Assembly (NCBI RefSeq): GCF_001625215.2 | Contig: NC_030381.2 | Span: forward strand, 1,761,131-1,825,130 | DNA from: Daucus carota subsp. sativus | Lineage: Eukaryota; Streptophyta; Magnoliopsida; Apiales; Apiaceae | Direction of reading: 5' to 3' | Length of the DNA: 64,000 nt | Part shown: piece after piece, positions 47,129 through 58,067 of the stretch | Numbering within the stretch: position 1 is the stretch's first letter | How the letters are laid out: each line of letters begins with the position of its first letter | Notes under the pieces: model-generated | Told to the model about the DNA's origin: nothing | The model's database searches: none | The model's input: the letters and a program-made list of their open reading frames with translations, nothing else | Position numbers and translations under genes: made by a program

Positions 47129-49251
47129 TCATAAAATCACCACATCCAGAGGAAATTGCCTCCTTTGAATCCGTTTTGCAAGAAGCTCTGTTTTCTTCGC
47201 AATTGCCACTTTATCCCTATAATCATAGGCCGTGTCTCTGCATAAGCTTTCTATAGAGTGGGGCCTACGAGTATCAAAGATAAACCTCTGAAGCATGGGG
47301 GCATGCCTAGCAAGACAAACTGCAAGCTCGGCAGCAGATGCACAACCCTCATATCCAAGGTACTCTACAACCTTAAGGTGCTGATGGCAACGTATTGCAT
47401 TCTCTTGAGCATAGTCTGGAGCTGAAATTTGCCTTGTCGATTCTAGCTCGTAGCTACACATCATCTGAATACCAGCATAAATTCGTGTCAATACTGGATG
47501 GCATAGCAGTTACAAAAAGAAATCGAATGATTTGGACAAGTTAAAAAAGTAAAACATAAAAATTGATGTCTGTCCTCCATGCCAGAGAAAAAACAAGGTA
47601 CTGTATAGAATTTATGACAACAAAAGATGCATCTGACCTTTAACTTGAATGTATGCAACAAAGGACACGCTTCTATCAAGGAGGTCGCTAGAATGAGGTC
47701 ACCGTGCCCCAATTTGGATATTATCTCCAATTGCTGAACATTAGCAAAATTCGGGAATTGACTATATACGGTGTGTTCCTACAAAATGAAAATGGATCAA
47801 AAGCATTGATGCTGAGCACAGAAACAAGTATAGCAGTACTCTGGTCTAAGTAACATAAATTATCGCTTAATTGAACAATTAGCAAGACATAACATAATAG
47901 AAAGCAGTGAACTAACCATGTGCCACCAAATTGACAGCTTTTGAAGCTGGAAAGAGAAACTAGATATGGAGTCTTGATTCTTGAAAAGGTGATGACAATA
48001 TAACCATCCAAAAGTAGCATCCACAAGTGATGGAACACTACGATACTCCACTTCATATTTAGATTCGTAAATTATAAATGAAGTAAGATTTGGAGCAGAT
48101 AAACAGAGCACTTGAATGTTAAGTGACTTTAAGCTGTGATAAAACTCCAAGTGCCTCAGCTGAGGGGATGAGACAACAAGTCTTCGGTGGTGCATAGAAG
48201 ATGCAGTGTCATCATCAGAGCTGGCCTTACAGCGGTGAAACAACAGATGCTGAAGATTAATACAGTTAGTTAACACCCATTGAAGGAAAGGTCCTTTTAG
48301 AGTCACTGATTTCAAGTGAAGAGATGTGAGTGTAGTATTGAGAATCAAGGCAGGATCCGTAGAAAAGATGTTGGAAAAATGGATAGGTGGATAACACATA
48401 TCTAGAAAGTCCAGGTCCAAATTGCAAACTTGTTTATCAAATGCAAATTTGAGCCAACTCTGAATATGAGCAGAATAAAAACTATTAAGCGGAAACTTTA
48501 TTCTAAAGGCATCAAGATATGGAGCTCGATTTGCAATTATAACCCTGTTAACCCTTTCAACAAATTTGTCCATTTTAGATTGCGGATACCATGTATAATT
48601 CAGAAGAGTTTCAGGCTCGCCAAAATCTAGATGCTTAAGGTAAGTCCAAAGACGTGTCCACCTCTTAGAGAGAAGGCATGTTCTCCCCACACTTTTCATA
48701 TCAGCAACCAAAGAAAGAATGCACACGAGCAACTCATCAGGTAAATTGCTTATTAAATCAACACCCCCTTGATAATTCTCATCGAGGTCAACGTGAATGA
48801 ACCTTCTCTTTCTCTTATTTTCGGAGCTGGAATATTGTTCACACATATCACGGAGAAATTCCCAGGCATTGATGGCACTAATAGTCCCACGCGTTTCAGT
48901 GACCAGCCTTACAAGTAAATAAGGGGAGATTGTGGCATAAATCCATGAAAGAACAATGGCCTCTTGTCGACGCCAAAGAGTAGTGCTATGATCAATATTA
49001 TTAATGATAGCGGGATCAATATGATGAAGAAGATTATGAGCCCTAGCAGCGTCGCGAAAAACAGCAGACCATTGAGTATACTGGACATTGTAAAGATCAA
49101 GAACAACATTTATTAACTTCTTGATGTACATGAATTTGATAGGCACAAAACTCATATCATATTTATTTTCGAGCCTTGGTGCACATAATTCATCTCGTAT
49201 GTTTTCGATGGAGCACACATTTGGGATCTTCATCTTCCTCTTCCTCTTCAT
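47129..49251 (-). CDS. FBD-type F-box/LRR protein with copia gag-like N-terminus
   Basis: Three exons on the minus strand (49251-47917, 47778-47638, 47464-47129) join in phase to 603 residues. The F-box at about 165-210 (LISNLPDELLVCILSLVADM, then TCLLSKRWTRLW) should bind SKP1 in an SCF ubiquitin ligase. Leucine-rich stretches (about 270-450) and a C-terminal FBD region (HQHLKVVEYLGYEG, then LARHAPMLQRFIFDTR) should bind the substrate. Unusually, residues about 35-145 read like the gag domain of copia retroelements: VQYTQWSAVFRDAARAHNLL, HIDP, WRRQEAIVLSWIYATISPYL, then INAWEFLRDM. Normal FBD F-box proteins begin with the F-box. The fusion is within one uninterrupted exon with a good ATG (49249-49251). 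A downstream start near the F-box is possible. The substrate is unknown. Confidence 0.82.
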
Positions 49252-49263
49252 GTGTATATTAGG

Positions 49264-49471
49264 TACTCCTCTGTCCCATTTTAACTGATGTAAAAAGACA
49301 ATGTCTACCCTTAATAAAAAAATTCAATTCTTATATCAAATAAAAGTTTAGATTCTAAACTTTTATTTGATATAAATTTTATAAAGAATAATTATATATA
49401 GATTTGATTTTTTTAACACTTTAAAATACGTGTAAAAAAATCAAAAGCAGTTAACATGGACGGAAGGAGTA
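49264..49471. mobile_element. Stowaway-like MITE, 208 bp
   Basis: TACTCCTCTGTCCCATTTTA at the left and ...CATGGACGGAAGGAGTA at the right are inverted repeats of the TACTCCCTCCGTCCC type. It lies immediately upstream of the F-box start codon, so it may form part of that promoter or leader. Confidence 0.75.
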
Positions 49472-50044
49472 TTAGGGTTTATCCACCGGGCATGTGTATA
49501 CTGTCGAAACCCTGATTATAAGTCGCTGATGTTTCCGACTTTCCGTATAACAAGGGATTTGGGACTCATCATAAAAGCCCGTGCCTAACTTAACCTCTCT
49601 TTTTTTTTTCTTTCTATCAGCCCATGTTGGCCCCATCATAAAAATATACTAAAAATATTTAAAAGTTATTCTTTCTTTTTTTGAGTAATTTAAAAGTTAC
49701 TCTTCATCTTACAAAATAAGATTCATCTTTTAGTTGTAAATAAAAATATATTTTACATATTATTTTCAAACTTTCTTTTTAAAAAGAAATTATTATTTAT
49801 AATTTAATTTAAATAAAACTAAAAAATAATATATGAAATAATATTTGTTTCACACCTCAATCTACGTACAAAAAATTAAAACCAAATTAAATACTCCCTC
49901 CGTCCCTCTCATTTCTTTAGTGTTTTTTTCAATACTCGACATGCATTTTAAACCTCTTATAAATATAGTTTCGTAACTTGTTTAAAAAAAAAATTGTATA
50001 AAAATTCAAGTATTAAATTTTATTCAAAAGAAAAAGTTAAAAAA

Positions 50045-50307
50045 TACTCCCTCCGTCCCTAAATACTTTTCCTATTTGTACTTTTCACGTTTGCCAACAC
50101 ACACTTTTGATCGTTAATATCTTTCATTTCGTAGTAACATTAAATATAAAAACTTCACTGTATTAAAGTACTCGTGAATACGAATCTAACAAGATCACTC
50201 ATGACTATATTTAGTTTTATAAATTAGATGTAAATTAGTAATTTGTCTCATGTTATGAACAGTACCGACATTACAAATAGGAAAAGAAAAAAGATACGGA
50301 GGGAGTA
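50045..50307. mobile_element. Stowaway-like MITE, 263 bp
   Basis: TACTCCCTCCGTCCCTAAAT and its inverse ending TACGGAGGGAGTA bracket AT-rich non-coding DNA. The inner arms CTTTTCCTATTTGTA and TACAAATAGGAAAAG also match. Confidence 0.8.
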
Positions 50308-50309
50308 AG

Positions 50310-50830
50310 GAGTAAAGTGCATTTTGTGTACCTGCACTTTAAGCGAGACACCACCTGCAATACTACACTTCCACAACCATCACATGCAATATCACAGTCC
50401 ATAATTTAATACAATTTCGGCAGGCCCGTCTATAAAACTTAATGTCGTTAACACATAAAGAGATATTTGTATAATTTCACCTCTGTAAGCTCTTTTGTGT
50501 TTCTTTTTGTCATTAAACGAAACTGCAACCCTCACAAATCATTCTACAGCCTCACGCAACCTTAACTTTCTAGCTAGCATATGAGACAACTGGGAGAAAA
50601 TTAGGATGGTTTGAGGCTGTTGAATGATTTGGGAGGATTGCAGCTTCGTTAAATAGCAAAAAGAAGCACAAAAGAGCCATTACAAAGTGAAATTATACAA
50701 ATACCCTTTTATTTGTTAACAGCATTAAGATTTATAGACGGGATGTGATATTGCATATGGTGGTTTTAGAAGTGTAGTATTACAAGTGGTGTCTCGCTTA
50801 AAGTGCAGGTACACACAATGCATTTTACTC
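50310..50830. mobile_element. Foldback element, 521 bp with long inverted arms
   Basis: Arms of roughly 254 bp (50310-50563) and 225 bp (50606-50830) are inverted copies of each other, from GAGTAAA(G/A)TGCATT through ACCTGCACTTTAAGCGAGAC to CAGCCTCA, around a loop of about 40 bp with CTAGCTAGC. It has no coding capacity. A transcript would form a very long hairpin. Confidence 0.85.
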
Positions 50831-51023
50831 AAAAGTAAGTTACAGAACTCTGTTTTTTTGGAGCATTAGAATGTGTGTCAAACTATTGTCCCCAAATATC
50901 ATTAAGTTTTTTAATATTTTTCTAAAAAATCGAAAATATATTTCATAGTTTGTGCGAAAAAGAGGGCAGAGGGAGTATAAAATTGGAAGCCCTCATGAGA
51001 TGGATTAATATTAACGCAACTTA

Positions 51024-51398
51024 GAGCAAGTCCAATGCAATGTTATAAGTGGTGCCATTTCTATAATTTGAAATCAAATGCAAAAAATCTCAACTCCAAT
51101 GGGGTTCTATATTTGGATGCAAAGATGCATATATGCATCCTTGGTTCTAAATTTGAAACCAAGGATGCATTTATGCATCCATGCCACATCATCAACTAGT
51201 TATAATTGATATGTATAGTGGTGAGCTTTAAATAAAGTTTAGGAGAGAGGGACTAAAGTTACTTAAATTTGGAATTATTTGGATGCAAAATGCATCTAGC
51301 ATTGGAGTTGAAGTTCAATTTTAGCAACAAAAAACACTTTTTAATGCTAAATTATAACAATAGTTATAGCTATTTTGCATCTTGCATTGGATTTGCTC
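51024..51398. mobile_element. Short non-autonomous DNA element, 375 bp
   Basis: Ends GAGCAAGTCCAATGCAA and TTGCATTGGATTTGCTC are inverted repeats. The flanks TTA and TTG are a near 3-bp duplication, so Harbinger type is likely. Inside are palindromes such as GGATGCATTTATGCATCC. Confidence 0.7.
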
Positions 51399-51720
51399 TT
51401 GTAACAAAAAAAAGGGGAAAATCATAACAAGGCAGAGGAAGATTCCAAAGACATCTTTGGCGAGGAGCCTAGAACTGTGTCAAAAAGGTGTCAGCTCCAG
51501 GTTAGAAGCATTCTTCTTAACACTTCATTCAACATCTGATAAAAGGATGCTATAAAAATATATTTTTATAAAAATCTAGATATCCTATCATATTAATTTT
51601 CAGTTCATCAGCTTTGTGTCACATCAAAATAGTCAACAAGAACAATAGGTTCTCTTCTCTGCTTGGTTTTATTTGGCAGCTCAGGTGAAAACATCACAGC
51701 AAGAACTAAGAAGTGTCTGA
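51399..51720 (+). other. GPX promoter and leader
   Basis: Non-coding. A possible leader intron lies between CTCCAG|GTTAGA near 51500 and TTTGGCAG|CTC near 51680. TGA directly precedes the ATG in frame, which fixes the start. Confidence 0.4.
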
Positions 51721-53995
51721 ATGGCAAGTGAAACAAACAAGAACCCAGTTTCAGTCTATGATTTTACTGTTAAGGTTTGCTTCTTTCTATAACCTTACAA
51801 TCTCTAAAATATAAATAAACAATTGTGTGTTATTAAGATCTTATTCATGATTTCTCTCCCTTTTCGGGATGTCGAGTCGAAACTTGTCACTGAGTTTAAA
51901 AATATGAATAATTGTGTGTTATAAAGATCGTAATTTGAATTTGATTAGTGGTAACATTTGTTGGTTCTTGATTAGCTTGTTTGTGTGTTACATCTTTCCA
52001 GCATTTTCATTAAATTTTAATAGTAACAATTTAGGAATCTGTAAGCTGTGGAACTCTTTAAAGTGTAAAGGAAAAAGAATTTTGATTTTTTAGAAATTGA
52101 AAATTATTAAGCTTGCAGACGCAAGAAATAGTTTGGCAAGTGAAGCGATTGTTGTAGATATAATCAAAGTAAAAATATATTAGGTTAGAGGAGATTTTGA
52201 TGGGAATTGGAATCATGTGACTCGTGTTCAAGAAAAAGGGCGATATGATGATGTCGAATCACTTGAATGTAATCCTATATGGTCTTTTAGTCCTAGTAGA
52301 ACTTTTTTTTTAATCTCGTTTATTGTCACATTGATGTATGATTTTTGCCAGTGTCACTTGTGGAAGCATTGTTTGAGTAAGATGGTGAAAGGTAATATTG
52401 GGAAGAAAAAAAAAAAGGCTTACTGTTTGTGTCATTCAATACATTTCTGATGTTAGTAGATAGGGTTAACATTTATATCGATGAATTTTATAGTCTACTG
52501 TCATTTGCGGGTGCAGTTTCCTTTTACTTTAAACCTGCAGATATACACTATTGATTCGTGTTAGATGTTTTCTATGTGAAATATGCTGCAAGACCTCGAT
52601 TTATATGTTTTACACAGATCTTTCAGTAACTAAAAGTATGATGTGGAATTCTTATAAAATCCCTAGGATGCCATGGGAAAGGATGTGGATCTCAACATTT
52701 ACAAGGGAAAAGTCCTGCTGATTGTCAATGTTGCCTCTAAATGGTAAAAACCCATTTTCAACTTGTCTGACAAATTTTCATTGCTCTTATCCATCTTGAT
52801 CTAGGCACTCAAGTTTATATGTTAACAGCCATCGTCATAATCATTCAGTCTTTCGTAGCAGAACTTTTAATTTTGATGGATGATTATTAAATTTTCTGAT
52901 GTCTACAGATATTATATGTATATATGGTTTTGCAGTGGAATGACGAACTCAAACTACACCGAGTTGAATCAGTTATATGAAAAGTATAAAGACCAAGGTC
53001 TGTGATTTTGAGGTCTTTGCAGTTGCCAAACTCGTCTTTTAAACTAATCACAAGTTTATTATGTGGAATTGTTAGCTTCTTTCCCCTCCTATAGTACATT
53101 AAAGAGTAGGGGCTCTACTTCGACTCTATATGTAACAGTGAGGTTTTTTCGTAAATATACCTATTGGACGAGTCTGTATACAGTCCTTTGTTTCACAGAA
53201 TAGTGTCGAAAACTAGTTTGCATTTTTCGAAATGTTGAAAAATAAAAAAGGTTGATGATTCATCTTTAACAAACATTAAACACAGGTTTTGAGATATTAG
53301 CATTTCCTTGCAATCAATTTGGTGAGGAGGAACCGGGAAGCAGCGATCAGATCTTAGAATTTGTTTGCACTCGTTTCAAATCAGAGTTCCCTATCTTCGA
53401 TAAGGTAAGTTACTAGCATAAAAGTGATTCATTCTATTTTTTGGTATAATACAATGCAAATGATAAATCTTTCTACTGTCTCCTCTGTTAATGCCAGAGC
53501 CTATCATTTATTGATAGTGGACAAACTGTAAAATGTGTAGTAGCTTTGTTTGTCACATTTACAATGAACAACTCTATAGTTATTGCATACCTGAGTCGAG
53601 GCCCTGAAAAAAATAAGCTGCATGTTTTCAAGGATACTAAATTGAAGATTGTTGGTTTTATGAACCAGATTGAAGTAAATGGCGACAATACTGCACCGCT
53701 GTACAAGTTTCTGAAGACAGGAAAATGGGGAATTATTGGCGATGAAATTCAATGGAACTTTGCCAAGTTCCTGGTGAATAAGGATGGGCAAGCTGTTGAC
53801 CGCTATTACCCTACAACTTCCCCTCTTACCATTGAGGTAAGCTACTCTTCACTACATAAAATTAATCGCTTCTTTAGCTTAATATTTTTCTCTCACTTTG
53901 CATAAATGTATGCAACACCAGTATTCTGCATTGTTGATTCATTTGATTCAATGATTCTGTTGCAGAGGGATGTAAGGAATCTGTTAGGTCACTAA
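51721..53995 (+). CDS. GPX: Glutathione peroxidase (Cys type, thioredoxin-dependent)
   Basis: Six exons (51721-51774, 52667-52743, 52936-52997, 53286-53404, 53669-53836, 53966-53995) join in phase to 169 residues. Plant GPXs reduce hydrogen and lipid peroxides, mainly with thioredoxin, and relay redox signals. Landmarks: [20 protein letters not shown] with the peroxidatic Cys (codon split by intron 2), [13 protein letters not shown] with the second Cys and catalytic Gln, VCTRF for the resolving Cys region, and [13 protein letters not shown] with the catalytic Trp/Asn. An in-frame TGA just before the ATG rules out an N-terminal transit extension from this start, so this form is cytosolic. Residues such as [13 protein letters not shown] vary from the usual KSSKGG...IKWNF, but the core is intact. 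It is close to GPX6-type sequences. Confidence 0.9.
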
Positions 53996-54887
53996 TGCAT
54001 TTAAGGCCGTTCTTCTTGTTGATCATACGGAGTGTTATACCAGATGTTCAGTAACTTCATCGATACAGTACAAGCTGAGATTGCATGTTTCTTAGCCACT
54101 GATGAAGATACTTTGTTCAATTGTCTTGTAATTTAAATGTGCCAACTAATCACAGTTGTTTACTCCATTTTTACAAGGCAACTTATGTCTAGAGGAATGA
54201 CTTCAATTTTCATATGGTTATCAGTTGTCTATTGCAAAACATTTACATTCAAGAATCAAGATTGAACCTTAGCTGATGGCCTCTGACCAGCCTTATTGCA
54301 GCTGTTGATACTCCTTCCAGTCCCACCCATTTGGGTTGGGCACGGGAATTAAGAAAATAAGTAAAATAAGAGTGAAAAATTAAAAAAGTGAGTATATTGA
54401 TGGGATCTATTTAATATATATGAAGTATAGTCAAGAAAAATAGTATGATTACTTAATTTATATATTACAAAATTTTGCTAAATTTGGTAAATTTTTAAAT
54501 GTAAAAAAAATGGGATATTTATAAAAAGTAAAAGGTAAATAAATGATCAGGATGAATAGGAGTATTTTACAACCTAATTTGCAAAATGCGGAAACGTTTC
54601 TCCATACAAAGCACAATTCGACACAAATTAGAACAAATTCAAACATTATCATCAACAGTTTACTAGGCCTAGCTAAAAGTTTCCACTAAACAGCTTCCAA
54701 CAACTACCAACCTACATTGTCATCAAAACATACGATAACTCGTTTAACTACACCAACTTCCTAATATTCCTACTTTGAGAACCCCAAAATGGCGTTCTGT
54801 TACATCAACAGTTATGTTAAACCCATTTTCTAAGCTCTTGTAACAAGGTATGATCAACTTCTCCACATCATTGTTGCAGTAAATGCC
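53996..54887. other. Convergent spacer (GPX / AHL) with a Stowaway-like MITE
   Basis: GPX 3' UTR, then a 256-bp element at 54309-54564 beginning TACTCCTTCCAGTCCC and ending GGATGAATAGGAGTA, then the AHL 3' UTR. No gene seen. Confidence 0.55.
54309..54564. mobile_element. Stowaway-like MITE, 256 bp
   Basis: Imperfect inverted ends TACTCC...GGAGTA, AT-rich and non-coding. The family match is by terminal motif only. Confidence 0.55.
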
Positions 54888-57800
54888 TCAACCATGGGCT
54901 AGGTCAATTTCCGTTTTTATATCAGTAATACCCGGCTGAGAATCTGGGGGACAATCAGCAATTGCTGGTTTAAGGGAAATATCTTCAGCACCAGCTGGTG
55001 CCAAGTTGGGGGTAATATCTCCACTGGGCCCTGCACTACCTGGAGTAGATAGTTTTTCTGTGGGTTGCACTTCGGAATCAAGGTCAGCTTTGGCCGCTGC
55101 CCCATTTGGATTGATCTTTGCCTTTGAATCACCATATACAAAGCTGCAAACAATGACCTGCAACAAGTGATGTTCAACACACACTCTGTTGAAACTCAAA
55201 ATTACATGAATAATTGCGAGAACACGCTTGACATCACATATATTTTATGATTTTATATAATTAAATGAGGGGAGATCCAAGGGAAAACCTGAACCAAGCT
55301 CGCTGCAATAAGCCTTCCCCCAACTGCACCTCCTATCACATGGCCATCAGGACTGCAGACAGATACACTTAGACCCCCAGTTCGATCACGTGGTCCGCCA
55401 CCCTCAGAGAGCAAGTATGAACCTGACAAACACAATATCTGGAAACGGCCCTGCAGAAACAAAAGGACAATAAAAGACAAATGATGAAAACCTGAAGACA
55501 CACGTCCAACTTCTAAGATTGTTTACTGATCCAGAAGTTTCATCCCGGACAAGTCATGAGAAGAATAAATGATAATACTAATAATTGACGGTCGAAATTA
55601 ATTTGATTTCTTTTTGGAGCTACTTGGTAAATGAATTGCAGCTTTGTATTTCCACTTCAAGTTTGAATCTTGAACCATTTATAAACTCGCATAGTGCCCT
55701 ATACAAACTTAGCGGCAGCTAATTTGAGTACAACTAGACACTATAATTCATGGGGTTCTTTTTTAGTTCTTGTTTAATCCATATAATAATTTTGTTATTC
55801 TATCAAGAAAAAAGTCAAAGATCAGAAATTTGGTAGAAGTTGCAATTCATAAATCTATGTCAAAAAACAGCATGTAACAGTAGAATGTATCCAATTACTT
55901 AAAGTTGCAGACTTAACTAATACAAAAATGGCTGATCAATAATCCAATAAAAACCCATATGCGCCTTACACGTCATCAAGAATTAAAAATCATAAAAAGT
56001 GCAGGAGCTGCATACTACAAGATCACATGCGAATATTAATAGCTATGAGCTGTAATACAGTTATGAAGACAATGGACGTCAAGCACCAAACAAAAAATGA
56101 CCAAAATAGTTATACAAAAATTAACTAAACTGGCCAACGTAATGCATGCATCCACAGTATAACTTTAAAAGCCTGGCCTAGATGAACTGTATCAAATTAC
56201 TCTTTTAAGAATTAGAATTATTGTCGCCTTCGGGAAATAAAAAGCTAATATGCCAAACTGTTACTATTTCGGCTCATAAGAGAGAATGAGATCTACCCCT
56301 CATAAGAAATATAAAAATAAAACATGTGTTTGAAGTTTAACCTCATATGTGACAGAGTCATGAGAAGATTCAGGCTGGGTTAGAGTCACAGCAGAAACTG
56401 TGCCATTTGCAGACATAATGCATAAAGCCCTTGGTCTCTGTTGAGCGAAGAGTAAAATCTTTGATGCAATATCCTGCAGTATAGAATAGCATAACTACCT
56501 TTACAAGGCCAAGAAACTTAAATCGGTGCATGATTAGCACCAGTCCAATCACTATAAAGTATTAGTGGAAAGCAATTTAATTTTTTTTTAAAAATTATAT
56601 CTGCTTGAGAAGTAACATGAAGATATACTATACTCAAATATCACCATCAACCAACCCTTCCTTTCTTCCCCATACTGCCCCAATTTTCAGTAGCATCAGC
56701 CAATCCCCCTCTTTAAAATACCCTTAATTATTTTTCTCAATTAATTAGAAGCAACCAATTCCGATATCTAAGATGTGCCGCGTAAATATAGCCTTTTTAC
56801 AACATGTCAGTATTTGTTGTCTCGACTTGCAGAGAACAGCCATTTTGACTGTGTCCACTCTTATTTTCCTCATTTTCATTTTGCATTATAACTTCTATTA
56901 TAATTTTGAAGATACGGATACATGTAAAATCAGCTTCTGGGTGCTTCGTAACATATACAGAAATTACACGCTAGGCAATTGAAAAAATTCTACAAATTGA
57001 TTAATATTATCAGAGACCTCTCGAACAGGTTTGTTTCTCACTTTCTCTTCTCCTATTTCTAAATCAAAGGCGTTGTCACACAGATTTGTACCTCTCCTGC
57101 TCCAATGTGAATGACGTGTGGTGTAAAGGCCATTCCGGCTGAACTATTCATCCATTCGCCTGCAAAAAAATGGATTTTGCAATTAGCAAAAATATTTATG
57201 CTATTACTTGAGAGCCTATTCAAGAAGTGGATTTTACTCCAACGTTTCCATCTCTAGAATTTATAATTTATAACCGTAAAATAAAGTTATAAGACCGGTA
57301 CATGATTAAACTGACCATAAAAAGTTTACAAAAATAAGAAGCCTCATAAAAAATGCAAAGCACACACCAAATACTCATAACAACAAAAAATGTGCCACTT
57401 AAGTAATTTATTTTCAAGTACTTAATATTACAACAAATACACTATACATATAGCTACAGTGGTAAATAGAATAGTGGCAAACAACCTTACATATATTAGC
57501 AATAAAAAACATCAACTATAAGTCATCTCCTTAAATTACATTATTCCAAACAAAAATTAACAAGACTAATGTGATTTCCTTCCACTACAATCAATCCATT
57601 TAAACCAACAATAATTCAATAAACCGAAAATTACCAAGAGATGCTAATCTTTGCTTCCTTCCGCTCCCTTTAGGCCTCCCTCTATTCTTCCTCTCCACCT
57701 CTGTACCCGAACCAGCTGAAAGATTCGACGACAATGGGGACAATGCCAAAGCCACATTGGCCCCATCAGGCCCATATTTCCTAGGCCTCCCCCTCTTCTT

Positions 57801-58067
57801 CTTACTTAAATCAACCTCCCCCGAAGCCATACCACCACCATAACCACCAGAATTCATAACCATGTTCATCTCCTCACCAAAATTAGTACCCAAATTTTCA
57901 ACATTTTGAGTAGGACCCAGATGACTAACCATCACATTGGTCTCAACTGAATCATTAGGGTTTGAGAAGTCCTTAAATTCAGGTGAATCAAGGACGGGCC
58001 CACCTATCCCTCCGTTAAAATAGTAAGGTGATGACCCTGAAAGTGTCATTTCTTCTCTACTATCCAT
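54888..58067 (-). CDS. AT-hook motif nuclear-localised protein (AHL), PPC/DUF296
   Basis: Five exons on the minus strand (58067-57635, 57159-57092, 56473-56342, 55450-55289, 55157-54888) join in phase to 354 residues. AHL proteins bind AT-rich DNA at matrix-attachment regions and act as oligomeric repressors or scaffolds in growth and immunity. Two AT-hooks are visible: KKKRGRPRKYGPDG (about 90-103) and NRGRPKGSGRK (about 129-139). The PPC/DUF296 domain (about 150-275) follows, with TPHVIHIGAGEDIASKIL, GTVSAVTL, GRFQILCLSGSYL and GGLSVSV. The C-terminus is Pro/Ser-rich. I used ATG 58067; the frame runs to 58100 but without an ATG. Two hooks plus PPC place it in the two-hook class (AHL1/9-like). 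The exon 3-4 intron carries a segment shared with 45.8 kb. It looks intact. Confidence 0.9.
55653..56030. repeat. Dispersed segment in AHL intron, shared with 45.8 kb
   Basis: The longer copy of the segment at 45772-45962, same orientation, with an extra ~185 bp in the middle. It lies entirely inside the intron between AHL exons 3 and 4. Confidence 0.8.

Larger units (their letters stand above)
49892..50977. mobile_element. Stowaway-like MITE split by nested insertions
   Basis: TACTCCCTCCGTCCCTCTCA at 49892 pairs with CAGAGGGAGTA ending at 50977. Between them lie an intact Stowaway-like MITE (50045-50307) and a foldback element (50310-50830). The pairing of the outer ends is inferred. Confidence 0.5.

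Noticed and set aside
53405-53668. Coding exon in GPX intron 4 suggested by an open frame
   Set aside because: The frame is continuous with exon 5, but family alignment needs IEVNG directly after FDK, so the sequence before 53669 is intron read-through.
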